Positions 26,086 to 35,220 of a DNA stretch of 64,000 bases are shown here, one piece after another. The notes under the pieces were generated by a model. It was not told the origin of the DNA. It did not search any database and saw only the letters and a list, made by a program, of their open reading frames with translations. Each line of letters opens with the position of its first letter. Within the stretch, counting starts at the first letter, position 1. Origin of the DNA: an uncultured Pseudomonadota bacterium (GTDB taxonomy: Bacteria; Myxococcota_A; UBA796; SXON01); assembly GCA_903885375.1 (NCBI GenBank), contig CAISIK010000046.1:1-64000 (forward strand), given 5' to 3'. The translations under genes were made by a program, and so were the position numbers.

Positions 26086-27058
26086 GCCCCTCGCGCGCTT
26101 CGCGCTGGCGCTCTGCCTCGTGGCGGTGCCGGCGCTGGGGGCGTGGGTGGGCCTGGCGCCCTCCCGCGACGGGAGCGCGGTGCCGCCGCCGGCGCACTTT
26201 CCGCCCGTGGCCATGCCGGCCGACACCGACGTCGTGTTCATCGGCAACTCCAAGGCCGGCAGCGACTTCGACCCGCCCACCTTCGCGGCCGCCTTCGGCG
26301 AGGATGCGCCGCAGGTGGAGGTCATCTCCATCGGGTCGGCCACCCTCCCGATCTACTACGCGGTGGTGAAGAACCAGGTCTTTTCGAGGGCCACGCCGAA
26401 GCTCATCATCGTGTACGCCACCGGCGTGGAAATCCTCAACTCCGACCTCACGACCGACAGGCGCGAAATCCTCCTCCGCCGATACCTCGTGGAGGATGAG
26501 CCGGTCTTCGCCCGCAAGCTCTACCGGCACACGCCGGGCGGCTTCGAGGGCCTGCGGGAGCGGGCCGTCCGATCTCGCGATGCCACGCTGTCCGCCTTCT
26601 CCGCCGGCATCGCCGGCCTGATGACGGGCCGCCCCGGGCGCGAGGCGCTCGACGGGGCCTTCACCGAAGTGTTCGGCCAGAGCTGGGCCACCCGCCAGCC
26701 CGCGAACCTCGACACCATCCCGAAGGGCGGGTACCCGTCGGAGTCGGCCCTTCCGCAGCTCATCGAGGACAGCTTCGTGCTCGAGTTCGAGGCGATGGTG
26801 CACGAACACGGCGCGAAGCTCGTGTACGCCCGCGCCCCGATGACGGGCAAGATCCGCGAGCGCGAGGAGACCCGCCTCCGCGGCCTCGAACCCCTCCTCA
26901 CCCAGGCCGCCGCCCACGCCGATGCGTGGATCGAGATGCCCTACCCGGGCGACGGTCCGGAGTTCTGGCGCGACGACGAGCACATGCAGGCGGCCGCCGC
27001 CGTACCCAACACGCAAACGCTCGCCGCCGAGCTGCGGCGGCGCGGGCTGCTCCCCTGA
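26060..27058 (+). CDS. SGNH/GDSL-type hydrolase-fold partner of MBOAT (AlgJ/AlgX-like)
   Basis: A 332-residue protein with an N-terminal membrane anchor or signal (residues about 9-30). 'VVFIGNSKAGSDFDP' holds the nucleophile candidate Ser64 in a GNS motif, and 'FWRDDEHMQ' near the C-terminus supplies Asp305 and His308 in the DxxH arrangement of SGNH esterases/acetyltransferases. In alginate and cellulose acetylation systems, proteins of this fold work in the periplasm with an MBOAT channel enzyme. ATG 26060 is preferred; GTG 26054 is in frame. Overlap with the MBOAT gene indicates coupled translation. The middle region lacks a carbohydrate-binding module, unlike AlgX. Confidence 0.75.
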   Translation: MASSTSASRPLARFALALCLVAVPALGAWVGLAPSRDGSAVPPPAHFPPVAMPADTDVVFIGNSKAGSDFDPPTFAAAFGEDAPQVEVISIGSATLPIYYAVVKNQVFSRATPKLIIVYATGVEILNSDLTTDRREILLRRYLVEDEPVFARKLYRHTPGGFEGLRERAVRSRDATLSAFSAGIAGLMTGRPGREALDGAFTEVFGQSWATRQPANLDTIPKGGYPSESALPQLIEDSFVLEFEAMVHEHGAKLVYARAPMTGKIREREETRLRGLEPLLTQAAAHADAWIEMPYPGDGPEFWRDDEHMQAAAAVPNTQTLAAELRRRGLLP

Positions 27059-28767
27059 GCGGCCCTTCCCCCTCGCCCCGCACGCGCCTCGGGCTCCTCA
27101 CCGAAGCGGTGGGCGTGGCGGTGGTACTCGGGATGGCCGTGCGCTTCGAGTGGGTGTGGGTGGGGCGCAGCGGCGGGCCCGACCTCACCACCGACGACCG
27201 CGCCGTTGCCCGGCTCAGCCTCGCGATGGCCGACAGCATCGCGGGCGGCGGCGCCTACCACCCCGAGCCGGTCACCCTCACCCCCTACCCTCCGCTCGGC
27301 ATCTGGACCGGCGCCGTGGGCTCGCTGCTCGACCCGGCCGGCCCGATCACGGGCATGCTCCACGCCCAGTCCTTCTTCGTGGGCCTGCTCGTGCTCTGCA
27401 CCTGGGCGGCGTTACGAACCTCAATCGGCTGGCCCGTGGCGCTCGCGGCAGCCATGGCCGGGCCGATCTACGGTGTGTGGTCCACCCTGCGCGGGCAGGC
27501 CTTCCTGGAGCTGCAGCAGGGGGCCTGCCTCGCGCTGGTGGTGGCCGCCTACGTGGCGAGCGAGGGGCTCCGGCGCCCCGCGGGGGCCGCGCTGCTCGGC
27601 GTGGCGCTCGGGCTGGGCCTACTCACGAAGTTCTCGTTTGTGCTCTTCGTTGGCCTCCCCGCCGTGGTGGTCCTCGCGGTGGCGGCGGCGGGGGTCACCG
27701 CGAACCGGGCAGCGGCGCTCGGGGTCGGCGTGCTGACGGCGGCGGCGGGCGGCGTGGTCATCGCGGGGGGGCTCGGCTGGGTGGCGCCGGGGCTCGCCGC
27801 GGCGGGGCCGGGGCTCGCGCTCCTTGCCGCCGCGGGGGCGGCGCGCCGCTGGCCTTCCGGAGAGACCCGCACCCTGCTGATCGGGGCGGGCCTGGTGGTG
27901 GCCGGCGCCGCGCTGGTGGCAGGCCCCTGGTACCTCGGGCACCTCGATGCGCTGCGGAGCTTCCTCGGCGCGAACCTCCGTCAGGAGTTCGATGGCGAGG
28001 TGTTCCCGGTGGCCCGCATCTGGTGGACCTTCCCGGCCTTCCTCGGCCGCATAGTGCTGGACGACGCCGCGCTCTGCCTGTTCGTGGTGGGCGCCCTGCG
28101 GGTGACGTTTTCCAGCCGGCATCCGGGCGGGCGCCTCGCGCTCGGGATCGTGCTCGCCGGCCTGGTGCTCCTCACGCTCCAGCCCTACCGCACCCCCCGT
28201 TACGCCGCCCCGCTGGCCGCCCCGGCGCTGATGGTGGCGGCCCACGGCCTCTTCCTGCCGCGTTTCGCGCGGCCGGTGCTCGCCGCCCTGATCTTCGTGT
28301 GGTGCGCCCGGGTGGAGGCCGCCACGCTCGGCGGGCAGCCGGATCGGCCCGACTGTTGGAGCAAACACCTCTCCCTGCCGCCCAACAACGAAGGCGCGCT
28401 CACGCAGCTCCGCGACCAGGCCCTCTCGCCCACCTTCCACGTGCACACCCGTCTCCAGCCCCCCCGCAAGGCGCCGATGGCCTTCGGCCCCGTCGCCTCG
28501 GCCATCATGGAGGGCTCCGCAGCGCGCACCATCCGGTCGATTGCCACGGTGACCGAGGGCCGGGAAATTCACTGCGAGCGCCTCGCCCTCGCGGTGGTGG
28601 CGGAGGGCGCCAACCCCACGCTGGTTTGCAGCGATTCGCAGCACGCCGACGTGGTGGTGGGCTGGAAGGGGGGCTCGCGACCACGCCCCGGACTCACTAC
28701 GGTGGGGGACGGCGACCTGTCGGGGCTCCGCGTCTGGGTGGACCCCCGGTTTCTCGCCGCCGACTGA
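27055..28767 (+). CDS. Polytopic glycosyltransferase-39/ArnT-like membrane protein
   Basis: About 570 residues with some ten membrane helices and a soluble C-terminal domain of about 140 residues with conserved-looking Cys. 'TLTPYPPLGIWTGAV' and the 'TKFSFVLFVGLPAV' helix resemble GT-C glycosyltransferases of the PMT/ArnT group, which use lipid-linked sugars on the periplasmic side. The start is uncertain. The first helix begins before any ATG, and CTG 27055 would overlap the preceding stop as CTGA; several in-frame GTG codons lie around 27110-27125. Together with the MBOAT and SGNH genes it suggests a small module that glycosylates and acylates an extracytoplasmic acceptor; this is inferred from gene order. 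Confidence 0.65.
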   Translation: MSGPSPSPRTRLGLLTEAVGVAVVLGMAVRFEWVWVGRSGGPDLTTDDRAVARLSLAMADSIAGGGAYHPEPVTLTPYPPLGIWTGAVGSLLDPAGPITGMLHAQSFFVGLLVLCTWAALRTSIGWPVALAAAMAGPIYGVWSTLRGQAFLELQQGACLALVVAAYVASEGLRRPAGAALLGVALGLGLLTKFSFVLFVGLPAVVVLAVAAAGVTANRAAALGVGVLTAAAGGVVIAGGLGWVAPGLAAAGPGLALLAAAGAARRWPSGETRTLLIGAGLVVAGAALVAGPWYLGHLDALRSFLGANLRQEFDGEVFPVARIWWTFPAFLGRIVLDDAALCLFVVGALRVTFSSRHPGGRLALGIVLAGLVLLTLQPYRTPRYAAPLAAPALMVAAHGLFLPRFARPVLAALIFVWCARVEAATLGGQPDRPDCWSKHLSLPPNNEGALTQLRDQALSPTFHVHTRLQPPRKAPMAFGPVASAIMEGSAARTIRSIATVTEGREIHCERLALAVVAEGANPTLVCSDSQHADVVVGWKGGSRPRPGLTTVGDGDLSGLRVWVDPRFLAAD

Positions 28768-28819
28768 GGCGCCGCGCCGGCTCTCCCTCGGCCGCCCTCC
28801 GTTGCGGTACCCTGCGCCG

Positions 28820-30568
28820 ATGAACCCGCACGCCCTCCGCGGCCGCGCCCTCGCCGCCCTTTGGCTCCTCCTCCCCTCCGCCGCGCTGGCGGCGCCCACC
28901 CCGGCGGGGGCATCGGCATCGGGGGCGTCGGCCTCGGCGGCGGCGCCCATGACGCTCGCCCGCCTCCCCATTCCCGGGCCGCGCCCCTTCGTGAAGGTGG
29001 CCCGCGACATCCTCGACGTGGCCTTCACCCTCGACCCCAGCCTCGCCTCGGGCGCGGGCCTCTTCGACGATGCCCTGCGCGTGCCCACCTACGGCCCAGC
29101 GCCCGTCGGGGTGCTCTCCGCGCGGCTCGTGGCCGACCTCAAGGCGCTCCGCGCCCTGCCCTGGCGGAGCTACCCGGTGGACGTGCAGGTGGACGTCCGG
29201 TGGCTCTACGCCGTGGCCGAGACCCTGCACCGCCAGCTCACGGTGGAGCGGGTGTACGTGCGCCGGCCGGCCCAGTGGCTCGAGCCGCTCGCCAACAACC
29301 TCATCGCCCTCGGGAGCTACGCGCCGGGCCGGCCGGAGCTGCAGGACCGCGTGCTCGCGATGGTGCCCGCGATGCTGCAGGAGGTGCGGACGGTGGCGAC
29401 GGAGCCCACCCGCCGGGACCTCGAAACGGGGGTCCGCGTGGCCCGCGCCCTCGAGGGCATGTCCCGCCTCCGCAGCCAGACGCCGGTGGCCGAGGCCCTC
29501 GCGGCCTGGGCCGCGGAGGCCGAGCGCCTCACCCCCTCGCGCGACTTCGGCGTGATCGGGAAGGACAACTACGCTTGGCGGTACGAGCACAGCCTCCTTT
29601 TTCCGCGCTCGCCGGAGGAGCTCCTCGCCGACGCCCGCCTCGAGCTGACCCGCATCGACGCCGCTCTCGCCGCGCTGCCGCCCGTTCCCGAGGTCCTGCC
29701 CGACGAGGCGGCCCGCGCCGAGGCGGTCGCGCTCACGCAGGAGCGGCTCCTCGCCCTGTACGACAGCGTGCAGGCCGCCAACCGGGCAGCCACGATCGCG
29801 GGCGGGTGGGTGACCGTGCCCGAGGCCGTGGGGCCCATCCTCACGCGCCCCACGCCGGAGGCGATGATCCCGCTCACCGGCGACGGGGGCAGCATGAACC
29901 CCCCGCCCACCTACGCCCCGAGCAACATCGGCTACTGGAACGTGGAGCACTTCACCGCGGACTGGACGGAGGCCGCCCGCCTGCAAACGGTCACCGCTTG
30001 GCGCGGCTTCCGCGAAAACGGCGCCGGCACCTACGCCGCGCACGAAGGTTTCCCGGGCCACCACCTCCAGCTCTCCATCGCCCGCCTCAACCCCGACCCG
30101 ATCCGCTCCATCCTGCCGGACTGCCCGCAGAACGAAGGCTGGGGTCTCTACGCCGAGAGCGTCTTCGCGGCGCACGGTGGCCTCGGCTCCGGGCCGGGCG
30201 CGCAACGCGCCGTGCTGGGCTCGAGCCGCGGGCGCGTGGCGCGCGTGGTGTACGACGTGCAGATCGAACAAGGAACGTGGACGCTCCAGGAGGCCGCGGA
30301 CTGGAAATATCGGGCCGCGCCGGGGGAAGGCCGGATCGACGAGGACCTCGCGCGCGCCGTGAATTGGCCCACCCAGCTCGTGTGCTACCAGGGGGGCAAA
30401 TCGCAGATCATCGCGCTGCGGGAGGCGGTAGCCGCCCGCGAGGGGTCCGCGTTCGACGAGCGCCGGTTCCACGACGCCTTCCTCGCTGAAGGCTCCATCC
30501 CGATCGCGCTCATCCGCGCGAAGATGCTCGGCGAGCCCGTGCCGGACCTGCCGGCCGCGCTCCCCTGA
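28820..30568 (+). CDS. DUF885-family putative metallopeptidase, exported
   Basis: A 582-residue protein with an N-terminal signal (AALWLLLPSAALAAP) followed by an Ala/Ser/Gly-rich spacer. The diagnostic HEGFPGHH motif starts at His408, and 'NEGWGLYAE' follows with Glu439 as likely third zinc ligand. These are the features of DUF885 proteins, a family resembling carboxypeptidase Taq-type zinc enzymes. Most DUF885 proteins are 550-600 residues, so this is full length. It probably hydrolyses peptides in the periplasm. It follows the GT-like gene by 50 bases and could be transcribed with it. Confidence 0.82.
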   Translation: MNPHALRGRALAALWLLLPSAALAAPTPAGASASGASASAAAPMTLARLPIPGPRPFVKVARDILDVAFTLDPSLASGAGLFDDALRVPTYGPAPVGVLSARLVADLKALRALPWRSYPVDVQVDVRWLYAVAETLHRQLTVERVYVRRPAQWLEPLANNLIALGSYAPGRPELQDRVLAMVPAMLQEVRTVATEPTRRDLETGVRVARALEGMSRLRSQTPVAEALAAWAAEAERLTPSRDFGVIGKDNYAWRYEHSLLFPRSPEELLADARLELTRIDAALAALPPVPEVLPDEAARAEAVALTQERLLALYDSVQAANRAATIAGGWVTVPEAVGPILTRPTPEAMIPLTGDGGSMNPPPTYAPSNIGYWNVEHFTADWTEAARLQTVTAWRGFRENGAGTYAAHEGFPGHHLQLSIARLNPDPIRSILPDCPQNEGWGLYAESVFAAHGGLGSGPGAQRAVLGSSRGRVARVVYDVQIEQGTWTLQEAADWKYRAAPGEGRIDEDLARAVNWPTQLVCYQGGKSQIIALREAVAAREGSAFDERRFHDAFLAEGSIPIALIRAKMLGEPVPDLPAALP

Positions 30569-30571
30569 AGC

Positions 30572-31663
30572 TCAGCCGCTGGCGGCCTGCGACGGGGCGA
30601 AGTACCGAACGCCCCCGCCCTCCCGCTTGGCCCGGTACATCGCCATGTCCGCGCAATCGAGGAGCCGCTCGAAGCTCTGGCCATCGTGCGGAAACAAGGA
30701 GACCCCCGCGCTCATCGTGACCGGAATCGAACGGCCCGCGATCACGAAGGGACGGTGGAACGCGCGCGGCAGCCGCCCGACCACGGCGCTCAGCTCGTCC
30801 ACGCTCTCGCAGCCCTCGAGGAGGACCGTGAACTCATCGCCGCCGAGCCGGGCCACGGTGTCGGTGTCGCGAAACGACGACGAGAGGCGGCTGGCCACCT
30901 CCACGAGGAGCTCATCGCCGGCGAGGTGCCCGTGGGTGTCGTTGACCTCCTTGAAGCGGTCGATGTCGAGGAGGATGAACCCAAGCGGAACGCTGCCGCG
31001 GCGGGCGCGCGCGAGGCCATCGCGCAGCCGGTCCTGCAGCATCAAGCGGTTCGGGAGGCCACACAGCGCGTCGTACCGGGCGAGGCGCTGCAGCTCGACC
31101 TCGAATTGTTTTCGCGCCGTGATGTCCTCGAGTACGGCAATGTCGTACTCGGACTCCTGGCCGCGCGCATCCACGCGCACCACCTTGAGGTTTACCCACA
31201 ACGGGCTCCCGTCCCTCCGCAAATAACGCTTCTGGACAACAAATTCGCCAATCTCGCGGAGTCGGAGCCTCGATTCCAACTCGCGCGAGGAGGAGGCATC
31301 CTCGGGCATCGCAAGGTCGCCGATTCGTCGGCCGCGCAGCTCGGACTCGGTGTAGCCGAACATTTCGCACAAACGCCGATTGACGAGCAGGAGCTGGCCG
31401 CCCGGGGCAACATGGGCGAGCCCAACCGCCGCCTGATCAAAAGTGGTCAGAAATCGGTTTTCGCTGGCCGCCAACCGTTCCGCGTTCGCCTGCAACAACT
31501 CCTGCGAGGAGAGCTCCATCGCCCGTTCGAGGAGCATCCGGTCGTCGTCGAACTGGTGGTAGGCGCGGTTCACGGCCTCCACGAAGGCCAGCCAGCCCGG
31601 CGGAAGATCGTCCGAATTCAACTCCTTCAGTTGTCGCATCAACAGGCTGTGCTTGGAGTCCAA
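30572..31663 (-). CDS. PAS-GGDEF diguanylate cyclase
   Basis: A 363-residue signalling enzyme that makes cyclic di-GMP. Residues about 1-65 are helical, 66-186 form a PAS domain with its C-terminal cap (EDITARKQF), and 195-360 are the cyclase domain. The active site RLGGDEF (GGDEF at 274-278) is intact. RDTD at 265-268, five residues before it, is the canonical inhibitory I-site, so product feedback is expected. The start is set at TTG 31663 because GGGGAGG lies 7 bases upstream; ATG 31639 is an alternative. It begins 3 bases after the stop of the FIST sensor gene, indicating that the two form one signalling unit. Confidence 0.9.
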   Translation of the reverse strand: MDSKHSLLMRQLKELNSDDLPPGWLAFVEAVNRAYHQFDDDRMLLERAMELSSQELLQANAERLAASENRFLTTFDQAAVGLAHVAPGGQLLLVNRRLCEMFGYTESELRGRRIGDLAMPEDASSSRELESRLRLREIGEFVVQKRYLRRDGSPLWVNLKVVRVDARGQESEYDIAVLEDITARKQFEVELQRLARYDALCGLPNRLMLQDRLRDGLARARRGSVPLGFILLDIDRFKEVNDTHGHLAGDELLVEVASRLSSSFRDTDTVARLGGDEFTVLLEGCESVDELSAVVGRLPRAFHRPFVIAGRSIPVTMSAGVSLFPHDGQSFERLLDCADMAMYRAKREGGGVRYFAPSQAASG

Positions 31664-31665
31664 GG

Positions 31666-32799
31666 CTACACCTCCCCGAACGTGGTGACGGTCATGGTCT
31701 GGTTGTGGAGCGAACAATCGGCGCCGGGAGTGAAGGGGGAGATTTCGCCGTAGGAGTAGAACCCCCCGATCACGGGCGCATCGCCAAGGACCTCCCGAAC
31801 CGCCTCCACCTCTTCCTCGATCCGCTGTTTGAGGACCAGCTTGCGCCCCACGCAGCTGATGAGCACGGCCATCTGGGGAGCGGAGTCGAGGAGGCTCACG
31901 CTCCGGCGCGCCGCCAGCTTCGAGCCATCGATCAGCCGGTCGAAGTTGGCGCGCATGAGACGGGTGTACGCGCCCCGGGGCATGTCCCCCGCGAAGGTCA
32001 AGCTCCCGTCGGCCTCGCTGATGCCGAGGATGGTCCGCACCAGCCCCCCAACCTCGATGGGATCGCGCAGGCTCAGCGGGTAGAGGAGCGCGGTAGCCGG
32101 CAGCCCAGCGGAGTGCGGGCCGAGGTAGCGCTTGTAGAGCTCGAGGGCCGGCCGGCCATCGAGCTCGTAGAGCACGTTGGCAGAGGAGCGGGTGATCAGC
32201 CGTTCGGGGCCGAAGGGGTCCCAGCCTCCGAGGGAGGCCAGGCCCACGCGCAGCCGGGAGCCGTAGAAGGCCACCGCGGCCACGATCTGGCTCTCGGCCG
32301 GCCGGTCGCACATCACGACCGTGCGGGCGAAGGCCTCCCCATCGCCCGAGAGGCCGCCGGAGAGCGAAACGTGCGGGGGCAACGACTCGGTGAGGCCGAG
32401 CACGAGCTCGCTGCCGTTGATAGCCACGCCCTCCGACAGCACGAACACATGCACGAGCCCCGCCGTGGCGAAGGACTGGGCGAGCCGCCGCCCGGCGAGG
32501 CGACTGTCGCCCGGGCCCGCGACCGACACGGATTTCGCCACGACGCGCGTGCTCTCGAAGCGCGCCGCCGTGACCACGAGCGAATCATCCCCAACCTGCG
32601 TGCCGAAAATCTCGCCGGCCGTGGAGCAACCCACGATACGGGCCTGCGGGAGCCAGGCCCGCAGGGCCGGGTAGAGCTCCGGAGCAGATATCCGGCCGCG
32701 GCTGCCGAAAACGAGCGCGAGGTCGGCGCGGGTATCGAGTACTGCCAGTGAACCGTTCAGGTCCTGGCCAGGCTCCACACGAACGCTCCCCACCTCCAT
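31666..32799 (-). CDS. FIST-domain sensory protein
   Basis: A 377-residue cytosolic protein consisting of FIST-N (residues about 20-215, with 'VGCSTAGEIFG' and 'LSGGLSGDGEAF') and FIST-C (about 225-360, ending in 'VIGGFYSYGEISP'). FIST domains are thought to bind small ligands such as amino acids and usually pair with histidine kinases, chemoreceptors or cyclases. Here the cyclase gene follows at once, so ligand sensing is probably relayed to c-di-GMP. ATG 32799 is preceded by GGAGG; longer in-frame starts exist but add non-FIST sequence. The region upstream to 33044 contains no other gene. Confidence 0.88.
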   Translation of the reverse strand: MEVGSVRVEPGQDLNGSLAVLDTRADLALVFGSRGRISAPELYPALRAWLPQARIVGCSTAGEIFGTQVGDDSLVVTAARFESTRVVAKSVSVAGPGDSRLAGRRLAQSFATAGLVHVFVLSEGVAINGSELVLGLTESLPPHVSLSGGLSGDGEAFARTVVMCDRPAESQIVAAVAFYGSRLRVGLASLGGWDPFGPERLITRSSANVLYELDGRPALELYKRYLGPHSAGLPATALLYPLSLRDPIEVGGLVRTILGISEADGSLTFAGDMPRGAYTRLMRANFDRLIDGSKLAARRSVSLLDSAPQMAVLISCVGRKLVLKQRIEEEVEAVREVLGDAPVIGGFYSYGEISPFTPGADCSLHNQTMTVTTFGEV

Positions 32800-33044
32800 G
32801 CCACCTCCGCCGGACGATTCCAGTATTGCGAACCCGCCAGACGGGAGCGTCCCCTCGCGGCGAATGCCCTGTGCCCAAAGAACCAATTCCGCCTTGCTCC
32901 TGCACTTGCCGGAGGCGAACGTCCATGCGCCGGATGCGACCAACGGTCGCAGCGCGCCGCGGCGTCCGCTCCCGTGCTGGACGCGACGGGAACGGGGGCG
33001 CGGAGCGGGGCTGCCAACCCGCGCCGGAGAGAGTAGGGGCGTGG

Positions 33045-33776
33045 ATGGCCCATCGTGTTGCGCTCTGCCCGTTCGTATTCCTCCTCGTCGCTTGCAGCAC
33101 CGAGGCCGAGGTGCCCGGTCCGTGCGAGGGCGCCGGGGCGCTCTCCACCTGCCTCTCGCCGAAGGCCGACGACGCGCACTACATCGAACAGGGGGAGCGC
33201 TACTTCGACACGCTCGATGCGAGCGCCGACCCGGAGAGCGAGCCCGACTACGCGGAGACGGTGGCGCGGTGGGAGTGGCCGCCCTGGCTGCTCCTGACCG
33301 GCTGGGGCAAGGAATTCACCCTCGCCGCCGACGAGGTGATCCTCGCCGCCTACCCCGGCACCACGGTGCCCGAGCGCGACTGCCGGGCGTTCGGCGTGCA
33401 GCCCTTCGGCCGCTGCCGCGTGGTCATCGACTACGAAGGCAAGCCCTGCCCCATCTACGAGGAGTTCACCTTCAACGACGCCGGCCTGGTCACCTTCGTG
33501 GAGGCCTGGTCCGACCAACCCGCCCTTTTGCCCATGGATGCCGAAGCCGACCCGTGGGGCGAAGGAACGGCCGTGAGCCGGCTCTCCACGCGCGTTCCCG
33601 GACTCGGCACGTCGGAGGGCATCATCGATCCCACGGGCGAGGACATGCAACAGGCCGCGGAGAACGACCCGGAGCTGGCGGACTTCGCCGCGCGAACGCA
33701 GGACTTCTGGGTCTACTGGGCGGAGGCCTACGAGGCGGCGGGCGAGGACATGTTCGCGCGCGGCTGCGGCTGGTGA
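33045..33776 (+). CDS. Putative lipoprotein of unknown function
   Basis: A 243-residue exported protein with signal MAHRVALCPFVFLLVAC (Cys17) and a GGAGAGAG ribosome site upstream of ATG 33045. The mature protein is acidic, rich in Trp, Pro and aromatic residues, with three Cys pairs (for example 'CRAFGVQPFGRCRVV' and 'GKPCPIYEEF'). The middle part 'WLLLTGWGKEFTLAADEVILA' is amphipathic. I do not recognise a family. It is monocistronic, divergent from the FIST-cyclase operon. Confidence 0.7.
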   Translation: MAHRVALCPFVFLLVACSTEAEVPGPCEGAGALSTCLSPKADDAHYIEQGERYFDTLDASADPESEPDYAETVARWEWPPWLLLTGWGKEFTLAADEVILAAYPGTTVPERDCRAFGVQPFGRCRVVIDYEGKPCPIYEEFTFNDAGLVTFVEAWSDQPALLPMDAEADPWGEGTAVSRLSTRVPGLGTSEGIIDPTGEDMQQAAENDPELADFAARTQDFWVYWAEAYEAAGEDMFARGCGW

Positions 33777-33857
33777 GCCCGCACGCGACAATTCACCGCT
33801 GGCCATGAGCTTGTCGGTAGGCGAAGTCACCGATACTGCCGCGCCACCGAGGTTGCG

Positions 33858-35198
33858 ATGAAAACCCAGACGACGACTTCCACCGAACGTGAGGCCGGGG
33901 TGCAGGCCGCACCGCCGGCCATGGCGGCTCGGGCCCCGGCTGGCGCCTCCCGCGGAAACTCCTTTGCCGCTGAGCAGTTGCTCGCGCGCAACGACGGTGC
34001 GGGCGCCGCCCCGAAAACCCTCGGCACCGCCGCGCTCGACCCGCTCAAGGGCAAGCTCACCGGCCCGGAGCTGATGATCAACGACAACCCGGAAACCTTC
34101 CGTTCGCCGGGCCTCATCGGCTCCACGATCGCGCCCATGCAGGATCGTGGCGATGCCACGCACGACTTCACCGGCAAGATGCGGTACTTCGGCCTCGCGC
34201 AGAACGGCAGCGGCAAGGCCCTGAAGAACTCGCTGGTGGTGAAGAACCTCGAGGATCGTCCCCTCACCTTCACCCTGAAGGGCGTGATCTTCGGCAAGAA
34301 CGTGACGCCGACCGATGGCAAGATTCCCAAGGGTTACGGCCCCAGCGGCTTCCGCGGTCCCCACGCGGTGGCCGCCTCCTCCTTCCTCGATGCCAAGCCC
34401 GGCCAGAACGGCTTCGTGGAGCGCAAGGTGAAGGTGGGCGCCCGGGAGCTGAAGGTGCTCAACGAGCAGTACCACGAAGCGGGCGACGAAATCTTCTCCC
34501 TTGTGGACATCGTGTGCGACGACCCGAAGGCGAAATTCCGGGTGGCGGCGTCGGAGTCGGAAGCCAGCCTCGGCGCGCGCGACCTCGCCGCGATCGATCA
34601 GGGCAAGTACCCCTCGGCGGGAAAGCCGGGCGACAAGGACTTCGCCGACGCCGGCCCCAACAAGCTCGGCCGGCCGAACGGCGTGGCTGCGGGGAGCGTG
34701 TTTGCTGGCGGTCGCACGATCACGCTGCGCCCGGGGCTGCAGGAGGGCGATCTCGCGCTCGGCACGCGCTTCAAGAACGCCGGCGAGGGCGACCGGGAGA
34801 GCGCCCGTCTCCAGGCGGTCCCGGCCAACAAGCCCGCCTCCGGGAAGGCCGCCACCATCGATGAAGGCAACTACGGGCTCGAGTACAAGCTCGACTACGT
34901 TTTGGACAACCCCACCGCCTCGGCGCTCACCTGCACCGTGGTGTTCACCGCGCCGCAGTCCCGCGCGGGCGAAGCGCACAAGCCGCTCGGCGGCGAGCTC
35001 ACCATCCCGATGGACGTGAACGGCAAGCGCCACAACGTGCGCGTGAACGCCCGCGGCGAAGGGGTCACCATCGGCTCCTTCAAGGTTGCGGCCGGCGAGA
35101 GCCAGAAGCTGGCGGTGCGGTTCGTGCACATGGGCAACACCTTCCCGCCGGCCGGCCTCGAGTTCCGCGTGCCCGGTTCGGGCTCGGCGGTGGCCTGA
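33858..35198 (+). CDS. Large cytosolic-looking protein of unknown function
   Basis: A 446-residue protein without signal peptide or membrane segments, with only two Cys in the whole chain. The first 55 residues are Ala/Thr/Gly-rich and probably disordered. The rest reads as two beta-rich halves: 'LKNSLVVKNLEDRPLTFTLKGVIFGKNVTP' (residues about 115-145, quoted in part) and a later 'YKLDYVLDNPTASALTCTVV' (about 338-357), which look like related Ig/C2-like folds of a duplicated domain. Charge is balanced, unlike the acidic exported proteins nearby. I recognise no family. It precedes the DUF2177 gene by 22 bases on the same strand. Confidence 0.7.
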   Translation: MKTQTTTSTEREAGVQAAPPAMAARAPAGASRGNSFAAEQLLARNDGAGAAPKTLGTAALDPLKGKLTGPELMINDNPETFRSPGLIGSTIAPMQDRGDATHDFTGKMRYFGLAQNGSGKALKNSLVVKNLEDRPLTFTLKGVIFGKNVTPTDGKIPKGYGPSGFRGPHAVAASSFLDAKPGQNGFVERKVKVGARELKVLNEQYHEAGDEIFSLVDIVCDDPKAKFRVAASESEASLGARDLAAIDQGKYPSAGKPGDKDFADAGPNKLGRPNGVAAGSVFAGGRTITLRPGLQEGDLALGTRFKNAGEGDRESARLQAVPANKPASGKAATIDEGNYGLEYKLDYVLDNPTASALTCTVVFTAPQSRAGEAHKPLGGELTIPMDVNGKRHNVRVNARGEGVTIGSFKVAAGESQKLAVRFVHMGNTFPPAGLEFRVPGSGSAVA

Positions 35199-35220
35199 CC
35201 CGCTCGCGTTAGGGCGAGGC

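Noticed and set aside
33780-33857. TTGTCG-N17-TACTGC as a promoter for the gene at 33858
   Set aside because: The -10 match is too poor to support a call in a genome of unknown promoter consensus.
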